Positions 43,299 to 51,454 of a stretch of 64,000 bases of DNA are shown piece by piece. The DNA is taken from assembly GCF_002024165.1 (NCBI RefSeq), contig NZ_MWQN01000004.1:620001-684000 (forward strand), given 5' to 3'. Both the position numbers and the translations under genes were made by a program. The stretch's first letter is position 1, and the number at the start of each line of letters is the position of its first letter. Source of the DNA: Embleya scabrispora. GTDB taxonomy: Bacteria; Actinomycetota; Actinomycetes; Streptomycetales; Streptomycetaceae. The notes under the pieces are model-generated. The model worked only from the letters and a program-made list of their open reading frames with translations. It searched no databases and was not told the DNA's origin.

Positions 43299-45214
43299 TC
43301 GGCAGCCGACGCGGGTACAAGCGGTGCGCTCCGTCGCGTGGTCGGCCGTCGCGGCCGGATCGGCGCCGGGTTGCGCGCGGCCGGGGCGACCTGGACGACC
43401 TCGCCGCCTTCGACGAAGACCACGCCGAGCGACCGCCAGCGGGTGAGCAGGTCCTCGATCGCCGCCGCGGCAACGCCGACGTGGCGCGCGGCGGTCTTGC
43501 GCAGCAGCGCCGCGGGGCTGTGCGGGGTGTCGAGCAGCCGGAACACCGTCGTCTCGACCGGGTCGACGAGTTCGAGCAGGTGCCAGTCGAACCCGGGTCG
43601 GGTGTCGACCAGGACGATGTGGTCCCCGAGGTCGTGGTGGGTGAGCCGGCTGCGCGGATGCGCGGCGATCCAGGCGGCGATGGCCGAGCGCAATCGCTCC
43701 AGGCACGCCGCCGAGATGCCGCGCCCGGGTACGTCGAAGATGTAGACGAGGTCGGCGAGTTCCGCCTCGGGCAGGTCGTAGATGTGCCGGTAGTGCGCGG
43801 CCGGTCGGGGTGGGCCGAAGCCCAGTTCCGGCCGGTCGAAGTACGGGCTGAAGCGTTCGACCTTGACCCGGCCGGCCCCGGCGGGCGGCATGAGGTGGTG
43901 CAGCGCGGGGAGTTGGTCGATCACGTCGTCGTAGTCCTCGTCGCTCTCGCCGGGAAAACCGTACAGGTGGTTCCAGCTCACCTCGGTCCCGACCGTCTGC
44001 GCGTCGCGGAGCAGCCTTACGTTGCGACAGGCCGTCACGCCCTTGTCCATCAGCCGCAGCACCTTGCTGCTCAGGTTCTCGATCCCCGGTTGCACATGGC
44101 TGATTCCGGCCGCGTACAGGGTTTCGAGCTGGTCCCGGCGCAGGTTCGACTTGATCTCGTAGCCGATCCGCAGGTCGTATCCGGACTCGGCGAGGCGCGG
44201 TGCCATCGAGCCGAGGTAGGCCATGTCGATGATGTTGTCGGTGACCCACACGTCGAGGATGCGGTGTCGTTCCACCAGGGACAGGAGTTCTTCGACGAAC
44301 CGGCCCGGGTCCTTGCTGCGGAACTCCATGAACGAGCCGTTGAGTCCGCAGAACGTGCAGTGGTGCTTCGCACCCCACCAGCAGCCGCGCGAACTCTCGA
44401 CGACGAGCCGGGGTTCGACCCAGGAGCCCGCGGTCGACCTCGCGTGCCGTTCGAAGTAGTCGCCGTAGTCGGGCGCGACGAGCGCCCCGGGAGGCAGTGG
44501 CCCGGCCTCCATCGGGTTCACCACACACGCGCCGTCCGACGTGCGCCAGCACAGGCCCGCGATATCGGCCAGGACCTTCTCGTCGCGGTCTCCGCCGATG
44601 GTGGCGGCGAGCAGTCGCGGGAAGGCGGCCTCGCCCTCGCCGCGCACGACGGCGTCGACGTACGGGAAGTTGCGGTGCAGTGCGGCGCCCTGCGGGCCGT
44701 CGCAGTTCGCGCCGCCGAACACGGTGAGCGCGTGCGGCGCGAGCTCCTTGACGGTACGCGCCGCCGCCAACGTCGCGGCGTTCTGCGCGAACGTGGTGGT
44801 GAAGCCGACCACGTCCGGCGCGCCGGCGACGATTCGGGCGGCGGTCTCGCGGACGAATCGCGGTGCGAGTTCGTGCAGTTCGAGCGCCCTGGCGGACATG
44901 CCGTCGGGCACTCGACCTGCCAGGCGGGCGGCGAACTCCGGTACCTGCCATCGCGGGCGGTCGTTGAGCGCGGCCGAGAAGATCCATTCGCTGAGTCCGG
45001 AGAAGTAGGAGTTGGCGCAGAACTCGTACTCCTCGGCGGTGAAACCGGTGTGCGCGACCAGCCAGTCGACGTAGTCGAGATTGGCGTGCACCACCTCGAC
45101 GTGGGCGTCGGGGAAGACGTCGAGGACGCGGCGGCGCAGGATGCCGAGGGCCAACGACGGCATGTCGATCGACGACCACGGCATGTCCACGAGCACCACG
45201 CGCATGTCGCTCAC
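43295..45214 (-). CDS. Cobalamin-dependent radical SAM protein, RiPP-maturation type
   Basis: A 639-residue radical SAM protein. The N-terminal third is a B12-binding domain (DVVGFTTTFAQNAATLAAAR then HALTVFGGANCDG). The Fe-S motif is RGCWWGAKHHCTFCGLNG, that is C-x7-C-x2-C at about residues 278, 286 and 289, the hallmark I associate with the RiPP maturation radical SAM C-methyltransferase group (TIGR03975-like). A further ~130 C-terminal residues include a helix-rich segment that may bind the precursor. The GTG at 45214 is chosen for its GTGA overlap with the MNIO stop; an ATG three codons later is possible. Expected role: methylation or other C-H chemistry on the precursor at 49009. Confidence 0.88.
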   Translation of the reverse strand: MSDMRVVLVDMPWSSIDMPSLALGILRRRVLDVFPDAHVEVVHANLDYVDWLVAHTGFTAEEYEFCANSYFSGLSEWIFSAALNDRPRWQVPEFAARLAGRVPDGMSARALELHELAPRFVRETAARIVAGAPDVVGFTTTFAQNAATLAAARTVKELAPHALTVFGGANCDGPQGAALHRNFPYVDAVVRGEGEAAFPRLLAATIGGDRDEKVLADIAGLCWRTSDGACVVNPMEAGPLPPGALVAPDYGDYFERHARSTAGSWVEPRLVVESSRGCWWGAKHHCTFCGLNGSFMEFRSKDPGRFVEELLSLVERHRILDVWVTDNIIDMAYLGSMAPRLAESGYDLRIGYEIKSNLRRDQLETLYAAGISHVQPGIENLSSKVLRLMDKGVTACRNVRLLRDAQTVGTEVSWNHLYGFPGESDEDYDDVIDQLPALHHLMPPAGAGRVKVERFSPYFDRPELGFGPPRPAAHYRHIYDLPEAELADLVYIFDVPGRGISAACLERLRSAIAAWIAAHPRSRLTHHDLGDHIVLVDTRPGFDWHLLELVDPVETTVFRLLDTPHSPAALLRKTAARHVGVAAAAIEDLLTRWRSLGVVFVEGGEVVQVAPAARNPAPIRPRRPTTRRSAPLVPASAAE

Positions 45215-46977
45215 CAGCGCCCGCGCCGGCTCAGCGCGGCGCGGGCGGCGTCTCCCGCGGGTGTCGGCGTGGCCTCGAACGCCGCGGCCACCCGCGCGGA
45301 GACCGGGCCGTGCGCGAGTCCGGCGGGGGTGGCGAAGTACGCGTAGAGCGTGGTCTCTTCCGGCGGTCCGGCCACGCTCGGGCCCCAGCCCGCGATGGTC
45401 GCCCGGGTATACCGGCGCAGCGCCGCGTGGCCGTGGTCGGTGCGCACGACACCCTCGACCTCGACCAGGAACGACAGCGGCTGCTCGTGGCAGAGCGCGG
45501 TGAACAGGGAGAGCATCAGCTCGTGGTCGACGGTCTCGCGCACGGTGGTGGCGGTCGCCTCCGGCAGGTCGAGCAGGAAGCGCGCGAACGCCTCCTCCAC
45601 CGACAGGCCGGGGCCGAGGTGGGGCACCAGCCGGAAGGCGCCGAAGTGGGTCGAGGTCAGGAACCCGTCGAGCAGGTCCGCGTCGCCGTGGCCGGCCGCG
45701 CGGAGCGTGTGCAGGCTGCGAGGGAACGAGCCGGCGAGCCCGCCCTCGCGGCCGAGCCGCCAAATCCGGGACCGGAACCGGCGGGCCGCGGCGTCGAGTT
45801 CGTCGAGTTCGAGGCTCTCCAGACATTCCAGTTCGCCCGGGTCCGCCGCCACCTCGGCGGCGCCTTCGTCGGCCAGGCGGGTGCGCAGGTCGCGGTCGAG
45901 CAGGAGGCGCATGAGCAGGTCGGCGAGTTGCCCGCCGGCCAGTCCGGCGCCGGTCGCCGGCGCTGTGGACGTCGCCTCGCGCGGTGGTGCGCAGGTACCG
46001 ACGAGGCGGTCGTCGCCGCGCCGCCACGCGTCGGCCAGGTCGCGCAGCCGCTCGAAGTTGGGCCGGGACCGCTCCACCAGCCGGCCGTCCTCCCGGTACA
46101 TCGGGTCCTCGTAGCCGACCCCGAGCAGGTTCGGGCAGCGCGGCAACAGGTATTCGGTGAGCTGTAGCTGCTCGTCCAGGAGCACGCCGTGGTGCAGGTC
46201 GCGGAACTTGCCGCCGACGATCTGGCACCCGGACAGGTGCAGTTCGCGGCAGCGGTCGAGCGGGAGGGCCTCGATCCCGTCCAACATGTGGCGGCCGGTG
46301 CGGCCGCGCAGCCACTGGTAGCTGAGCAGATGGCCGACATCGAGGGTGACCCACACGTCGGCGTCGTCGGCCAGCCTGGCGAAGTATTCGAACGCGTCCA
46401 GGCCGCCCAGGTGGAAGGACCCGCCCTCGGTGAAGCCGGGGAACTCCACGTGCAGCGGCGCCACCAGGCGCCGGGCGGTGTCCGCCGTGTTGGCGGTGGC
46501 GATCTCCAGGCCGCGCTCGGTCAGCGGGGGCGGCAGCGGATACGGCAGCGGGCAGCCGCGCAGGCTCCAGATCCCGAGGTCTTCGACGACCCAGGACAGG
46601 TCGTGGCGGGCGGTGAGTGCGTTGGTGAACTCGATGGTGGGGCCGCGGTCGTAGGGCTCGGGCGAGCCCATGTTCAGCTCGGTCTGGTGCAGTGCGCGGC
46701 CGGTCCCGGCGGGCAGTTCCGCGAAGAAGCGGTCGTAGGCGGGGGCGTAGTCGGCGATGCGTACGGCGGCCCGCGAACGCGGCTGGAACGAGGGGCACGC
46801 GTAGGCGAAGTCGTGGCCGTGGCGCCGGAAGAACGCGCGCACGCGCGGCGAGATGTCGCCGCCGTCGGGCGTTTCGACGAAGCCGATCCCCCGATTGCCC
46901 AGGGTGCCTCCGCTCCACGGCATGTCCATGACCAGGCCCAGACCCAGCCTGGTCGTGGTGGCTGACGGTGGTGTCAC
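45211..46977 (-). CDS. MNIO (DUF692-fold) iron oxidase fused to a C-terminal domain
   Basis: A 588-residue protein. Residues 1-300 follow the DUF692/MNIO TIM-barrel order: LHQTELNMGS (His97), WVVEDLGIW (Glu132), PLHVEFPG (Glu178), TLDVGHLLSY (Asp213, His216), ELHLSGCQIVGGKF (His247), RDLHHG (Asp260, His262/263) and GVGYEDP (Glu290). These are the positions that bind two or three iron atoms in enzymes such as MbnB and TglH, which rearrange peptide residues. From about 330 a separate helical domain begins (LADLLMRLLLDRDLRTRLAD), possibly the partner protein that is usually a separate gene. GTGA overlaps couple it to both radical SAM genes. Confidence 0.85.
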   Translation of the reverse strand: MTPPSATTTRLGLGLVMDMPWSGGTLGNRGIGFVETPDGGDISPRVRAFFRRHGHDFAYACPSFQPRSRAAVRIADYAPAYDRFFAELPAGTGRALHQTELNMGSPEPYDRGPTIEFTNALTARHDLSWVVEDLGIWSLRGCPLPYPLPPPLTERGLEIATANTADTARRLVAPLHVEFPGFTEGGSFHLGGLDAFEYFARLADDADVWVTLDVGHLLSYQWLRGRTGRHMLDGIEALPLDRCRELHLSGCQIVGGKFRDLHHGVLLDEQLQLTEYLLPRCPNLLGVGYEDPMYREDGRLVERSRPNFERLRDLADAWRRGDDRLVGTCAPPREATSTAPATGAGLAGGQLADLLMRLLLDRDLRTRLADEGAAEVAADPGELECLESLELDELDAAARRFRSRIWRLGREGGLAGSFPRSLHTLRAAGHGDADLLDGFLTSTHFGAFRLVPHLGPGLSVEEAFARFLLDLPEATATTVRETVDHELMLSLFTALCHEQPLSFLVEVEGVVRTDHGHAALRRYTRATIAGWGPSVAGPPEETTLYAYFATPAGLAHGPVSARVAAAFEATPTPAGDAARAALSRRGRW

Positions 46978-48983
46978 GACGGCCTCCCGGCGTACTCGAC
47001 GTCCGCCTCGGTGGTGGTGCCCGGATGGGGTCGGCCGGCCAGTGCGCCGACCAGGCGGCCGAGGAGCAGTCGGCCGCGTGCGGTGCGCGCCGCGAGCAGG
47101 CCGTCGGCACGCTGCGCGACGTCGCGGCGCGGCAGCGCGTAGAAGCGTTCCCGGACCAGATCGGCGATGGCGATCCGGTCGTGGGCGCCGTCGAGTTCGG
47201 CGGGCACGATCCGCACCCACGGGTGCGGCCCGATCAGTTCGGCCTCGCGCGGGCCGGCCCCCGGCGTGGTGCTCGGGGGCGAGAGCCGACCGGCCCGGCC
47301 CGGGGCGACCGTGCGGAAGACTCGTTCCAGTCGGCCCAGCGCCTCGGCGCGGGCCGCGCCGCCGCCGACCGTCATCGGGTAACCGACCCGGCCGCCGAGG
47401 TAGTTGAGTTCCGGGTTGCCCGTGAGCGGCCCGGTGGTGTCCAGCGCCAGGCCGAAGTGTTCGGGGTGCCGGGCGAGTCGACTGCCGGGTTCGGCGATCA
47501 GCAGTTCCAGCGCGTCGATGCCGATCCGGTCCTGGTTGTCGGTGAGGAACCGCAGGGATTCCTCGAACTCGTCCGGCGTCTCGTCGAGGACGTGCCCCAT
47601 CACGGACAGTCGCATGGTGATGCCCGCGTCGGTGAGGTTGTCGACGATCCGTTGGTAGTCGGCCGCGCGCACGCCCCGGTCCAACAGGTCCAGCAGGCGC
47701 TGCGAGGTGCCCTCGTAGCCGATGGCGATCTGCGCGCAGCCGAGGTCGGCCAACTCGCGGCAGAACTCCGGGTCCAGCAGGCCGGCTTCGAGGCGGGCGC
47801 GCACGTCGAAGCGCACCCGGACGCCGCGGGCCCGGGCCAGCCGCATCGCGCGGGCGATCAACCGGAGGTTGGTGTTCTCGTCGGCGATCGCCACGAGTTC
47901 GGCTCCCGTGTCCCGGACCACCGACTCGACGGCGTCGGCCAGTTGCCCGGGGGTGCCCTGCTGGTAGCCGCCGCGGGCCAGGGAACGATTGCCGTAGGAG
48001 CAGAAGGCGCACCGGCCCCAGTAGCAGCCCACGCAGGACACGATGGCCAGTTGGGTGGTCTCCGTGAGGTAGGCGTGGATCGGCAGGTCGGCGAAGTCCG
48101 GTGGGCCGAGATCGCGAAAGCGCAGCCGGAGCGGGCGCGTCGAGTGCTGCGCGGCGCCGTCGGGCGAGATCCAGGTCATGCCGGGTACGTCCGCCTCGGC
48201 GGCGGTCCCGTCCAGCGCGTCGAGCCAACGCTCCAGTGGCTCTTCGCCCGCCGTGTGACACAGGGCGTCGACGCTGTGGCGCACGCCGGCGAGCGCCGCC
48301 AGATCCTCGTGACGAAGCATCACCTGCTGGCCGCCGAGGCACACGTGTGCGTCGGGTCGCAGCCGCCGCACCCAGGCGGCGACCAGCAGCGCCGGTGCCA
48401 ACTGGCTGAAGAACGCCACGGACAGGCCGACCACGCGGGGCCGGTATCGGGTCAGCAGGTCCACGACGTGCCGGTGCAGCCGCTCGACCGCGACACCGGA
48501 CGCGGCGGGCGGCGCCTCGGCGGCCGCGCGCACGGCGTCGTCGAGTTGTCCGAGATCGCGCCAGGTCCGGGTGAGGAGCGTGTCGCCGACAAGCAGTTCG
48601 ACGGCGTTGCGTGCGAGCCGAAGCGCGTCGAACGCGTCGGGTGCGTGGAGCGCCTGGAGCGCGTCGGCCTGTTGTTCCATGACTCGGCCGCGGATCTCGC
48701 CCGCGTGCCGGATCACCACGTCGGCCATGGCTTGCCGATACCAGCCGTCCAGACCGGTGCCGCCACGGGCCGCGACCGCGACGGTCAGCGTCTCCGGGTG
48801 CCGCAGCACGTCGTGCACCAGGCCGATGTTGAGGTCGGCCTGGTGGACGCGCCGACCCCGGCGCCGCAGGTGGCCGGTCAGGTAGGGCAGGCTCAGGTAC
48901 GGGAAGAACCTGGCCTCGGTCTGCGGCGGAAAGATCAGGAGGACGTCGACCCGATCACCGCCGCCTGCCCGTTCGGACGGCAC
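46974..48983 (-). CDS. Second cobalamin-type radical SAM protein of the RiPP operon
   Basis: A 669-residue protein. VDVLLIFPPQTEARFFPYLS opens a B12-binding-type domain that continues with RPRVVGLSVAFFSQLAPALL and VCLGGQQVML. The Fe-S motif SCVGCYWGRCAFCSYGN reads C-x7-C-x2-C (Cys317, 325, 328) with an extra Cys320. The TIM-barrel core follows (DENTNLRLIARAMRLARARG, then AIGYEGTSQRLLDLL). The GTG at 48983 has GAGGTGGG before it and lies 25 bp after the precursor stop. It differs clearly from the other radical SAM gene of the operon, so two distinct radical modifications are likely. Confidence 0.88.
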   Translation of the reverse strand: MPSERAGGGDRVDVLLIFPPQTEARFFPYLSLPYLTGHLRRRGRRVHQADLNIGLVHDVLRHPETLTVAVAARGGTGLDGWYRQAMADVVIRHAGEIRGRVMEQQADALQALHAPDAFDALRLARNAVELLVGDTLLTRTWRDLGQLDDAVRAAAEAPPAASGVAVERLHRHVVDLLTRYRPRVVGLSVAFFSQLAPALLVAAWVRRLRPDAHVCLGGQQVMLRHEDLAALAGVRHSVDALCHTAGEEPLERWLDALDGTAAEADVPGMTWISPDGAAQHSTRPLRLRFRDLGPPDFADLPIHAYLTETTQLAIVSCVGCYWGRCAFCSYGNRSLARGGYQQGTPGQLADAVESVVRDTGAELVAIADENTNLRLIARAMRLARARGVRVRFDVRARLEAGLLDPEFCRELADLGCAQIAIGYEGTSQRLLDLLDRGVRAADYQRIVDNLTDAGITMRLSVMGHVLDETPDEFEESLRFLTDNQDRIGIDALELLIAEPGSRLARHPEHFGLALDTTGPLTGNPELNYLGGRVGYPMTVGGGAARAEALGRLERVFRTVAPGRAGRLSPPSTTPGAGPREAELIGPHPWVRIVPAELDGAHDRIAIADLVRERFYALPRRDVAQRADGLLAARTARGRLLLGRLVGALAGRPHPGTTTEADVEYAGRPS

Positions 48984-49008
48984 ATTCCCACCTCGGCAGT
49001 CCGGGGTC

Positions 49009-49176
49009 TCAGATGGAGACGTCTTCCTCGTTGTTCGCCGCTATGTAGGTGTAGGAGTGGTACGCCCCACCGACCTTCAACTCGCTGGTCTCGATCACTT
49101 CGAGGTCGTCGAGTTCGGTGAACTCCTCCTCGTCGGCGGCGGTTTCAACCGTCACCTCGGGCGGTGCAACACTCAT
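49009..49176 (-). CDS. RiPP precursor peptide, 55 aa
   Basis: A short gene of 55 codons that lies first in the MNIO/radical SAM operon. It starts at an ATG (49174-49176) preceded by GGGGAGGG five bases away and has a sigma-70 promoter 40-65 bp upstream. The N-terminal part is an acidic leader (MSVAPPEVTV, then a run of Asp/Glu and DDLEVIETSELKVGG). The C-terminal 18 residues, AYHSYTYIAANNEEDVSI, are rich in Tyr and Asn and form the likely core. There is no Cys. The Gly-Gly before the core could mark leader removal, although no C39 peptidase gene is near. Being first, strongly translated and next to three modifying enzymes supports the call. Confidence 0.85.
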   Translation of the reverse strand: MSVAPPEVTVETAADEEEFTELDDLEVIETSELKVGGAYHSYTYIAANNEEDVSI

Positions 49177-49214
49177 GATCCCTCCCCTGGCGCGCGATGG
49201 TGGCTGACGCCTTC

Positions 49215-49242
49215 ACGGTAGCGGTGTGGGGTGGTGTGTCAA
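49215..49242 (-). promoter_or_regulatory. Promoter of the RiPP operon
   Basis: On the minus strand TTGACA (49237-49242), a 16-bp spacer and TACCGT (49215-49220) match the vegetative promoter consensus well. The -35 box overlaps the TGA stop (49239-49241) of the upstream sulfotransferase gene. The start point would be near 49208, giving the precursor mRNA a leader of about 30 bases. Confidence 0.7.
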
Positions 49243-50024
49243 CAGCCGCTCGACGAAAGCAGGTTGCGCTCCCAGGAGTCGGCCTCGTCGAGAAAGCGCG
49301 CCACCCACCGGTTCGTCGCCTCGTCGGCCTGGCGCGCGATGCCGGGCGCGGGAATCCGCTCGGGCGCCTGGACGCCGAGAAAGGCCAGACATCCCCGTAC
49401 GCCGTCCTCGTACTTCGTGAGCAGGTCCTCGTAGACGACGACGTGGGGGGTGATGCCGTGGCGGTCGAAGTACCGCGCCCAGGTCGCCGCGTCGCGATCG
49501 AGCATGCGCAGGTGCCGACGGATGCCGTCGGAGTCGTAGCGCGGGCTCGAACTCGCGCGCCCCGTCGGCAGGTGGGTTCCGTCGACGATCCATACGCCGG
49601 TCTGCTCGGCCACGGTGTACGAGATCGCCTGCCGCAGGCGGTCCCGGCGCACCATGTGGAGGTAGCGCGGCGCGCTCAGCAGTTCGTGCGGGTCGACCTC
49701 CAGGGCCGCCAGATGGCCGGCGTGCACCTTGATGCCGAAGACGCCGTTGGGACTGGTCCGGCACCGCATCAGCGCGCGGACATGGGCGGCGGGCAGCCCG
49801 TCCGGATCGTCGGCGTCGAATCCCCAGCGCTCGAAGTAGTCGAGGACGTAGGCGTCGGCCAGGTAGTCCTCGGGGAAGCCGGCCACCCCGGTATGCCACA
49901 GCGCGCGGGCAAGCATGTTGCTGCCGCAGCGCGGGCTCGACGCCAGCACGTAGCGAACCGGCGGCAGGCCGGCGAACGGCAAAAAGTCGTACCGCTCACC
50001 GTTCGTCGCGTACCGCAGCGCCAC
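49239..50024 (-). CDS. Stf0-type sulfotransferase
   Basis: A 261-residue sulfotransferase of the Stf0 family, which in mycobacteria sulfates trehalose using PAPS. The 5'-phosphosulfate loop is VRYVLASSPRCGSNMLARAL, close to the N-terminus, and the 3'-phosphate region includes YLHMVRRDRLRQAISY. The length is normal for the family. The GTG at 50024 was chosen because GGGGAG lies nine bases before it; frames starting farther upstream add unconserved residues. It is transcribed in the same direction as the RiPP operon, whose promoter overlaps its stop codon. It may sulfate the Tyr-rich peptide or an unrelated sugar; the sequence does not decide. Confidence 0.87.
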   Translation of the reverse strand: MALRYATNGERYDFLPFAGLPPVRYVLASSPRCGSNMLARALWHTGVAGFPEDYLADAYVLDYFERWGFDADDPDGLPAAHVRALMRCRTSPNGVFGIKVHAGHLAALEVDPHELLSAPRYLHMVRRDRLRQAISYTVAEQTGVWIVDGTHLPTGRASSSPRYDSDGIRRHLRMLDRDAATWARYFDRHGITPHVVVYEDLLTKYEDGVRGCLAFLGVQAPERIPAPGIARQADEATNRWVARFLDEADSWERNLLSSSGC

Positions 50025-50249
50025 GACCACCACTCCCCGCCCCTCGTCCGGTCTTCGAACAGCCCTGTGACGCACGGCTCTTGTGATGCTATCGACAGAT
50101 GTGATTACCCCCGGAGCGGAACCGTCCCCTACCTTGAGGCCGTCCGACCGGAGCTGTACGAGAACGTCCCGCTCGACGGTGGTTGGTTCGGACCCTGCGG
50201 CGGTGCCCGTCCTCCGGTTCCACACCCCTTCCCCCTCCCGAGGAGACGC

Positions 50250-51248
50250 ATGTCTCGCCGCACCACGCCACGTTTACGTCCTCGCCCCTTCCCCCTCGGC
50301 CTGGTGACCACTGTGATCGCCGCGCTCGTCGCCTTCCTCGCACTGGCCCCGGCCGGGCCCGCCGGCGCGACGGGCTCGCGATCGTCCGGCGCCGTTCCGT
50401 CCCCCACCGCGCCACACCGAGGGGTCGTGGCGCAGAACTCGTCGGACGCGCCGACTCCCGGTCGCGACAAAGCCGTTCAAGCCTTCGTCGAGCAACGCGC
50501 CCAGCTGCGCGCGACCCTGTCCGGCGACTCCGCCGGCACCCCGAACGACGCCGCGACCGCCGCCGCAGGCGCGAGCCTGGCCCCGACGCACAACTTCTGG
50601 GGCATCTTCCCGCAGGCCGGCACCCACGACGGCATCACCGCGACGCACAGCGTGGATCCCTCGTACAAGGTGACCAACTCGCAGAACTTCACCTACGCGC
50701 CGACCACCAAGGCGGTGAAGTCCTGCATGGAGGTCGTCACGGCCTACTGGAGCCAGGGCGCCGAGATCTGGGCGTGGGACTGGTGCGGCACGAGCGGCCC
50801 CGCCAAGACGCTGAAGGTGGACGCCGCGTTCCTGGCGAAGTACACCACCACCGTCAACGGAATCACCTCCTACAGCGTGCAGTTGAGCAAGGACGCGACC
50901 TCGGGCAACGCGTGGTCGTCGTTCCTGTACAACTACAAGACGCAGGCCTGGGAGTCGCTGTTCCGCTCGTCCGGCACCGACCAGAGCGCGCTGAACTACG
51001 GCTGGGACATCTTCGAGATCTACGCCACGGTCAACCCCGCCACCGGTAAGGGCTACTACTGCACCGAGGCCCGCAACACGACGTTCGACAGCAGCGACAT
51101 CAAGCTCCGCAGGGGCGGCGCGTGGCAACTCGCGACCCCCACCGACTCCCCGTGGACCAGCACCAGCCCACGCGGCAGCGACTACCTGTGCCCGTCGCTG
51201 ACCTTCACCCGAGCCGCGCAGAACCACCACTGGACGGTGCACCCCTGA
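50250..51248 (+). CDS. Secreted protein, 332 aa, unknown function
   Basis: The protein has a signal peptide (MSRRTTPRLRPRPFPLGLVT then a hydrophobic core ending PAGATG near residue 41). A Pro/Ser/Thr-rich stretch of about 60 residues follows. The mature domain (about 110-332) is rich in Trp, Tyr and Thr, has four Cys (in SCMEVV, WDWCGT, YYCTEA and YLCPSL) that could form two disulfides, and has repeated beta-like segments such as SYSVQLSKDA and FLYNYKTQAWESLF. CGAGGAG precedes the ATG. It looks like an exported beta-rich binding protein, but I do not recognise the family. Confidence 0.78.
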   Translation: MSRRTTPRLRPRPFPLGLVTTVIAALVAFLALAPAGPAGATGSRSSGAVPSPTAPHRGVVAQNSSDAPTPGRDKAVQAFVEQRAQLRATLSGDSAGTPNDAATAAAGASLAPTHNFWGIFPQAGTHDGITATHSVDPSYKVTNSQNFTYAPTTKAVKSCMEVVTAYWSQGAEIWAWDWCGTSGPAKTLKVDAAFLAKYTTTVNGITSYSVQLSKDATSGNAWSSFLYNYKTQAWESLFRSSGTDQSALNYGWDIFEIYATVNPATGKGYYCTEARNTTFDSSDIKLRRGGAWQLATPTDSPWTSTSPRGSDYLCPSLTFTRAAQNHHWTVHP

Positions 51249-51454
51249 TCGTCCGCACCACCGCACCACCGCACCACCGAGCGCCGGACGGGTGGGCTCG
51301 ACCCCCGTCCGGCGCTTCGCCGTGTGGATGTCGGCCGGCCGTGCCGATGTCCCGAATCGGCCGGCGCCCGGGTCCGAAATCGGAAAGACGCGCCGCCGCA
51401 GCCCGGGTTCACTCGTGCCACGCGCCACCCGTCCTTCCACGATTGGACACCGAG

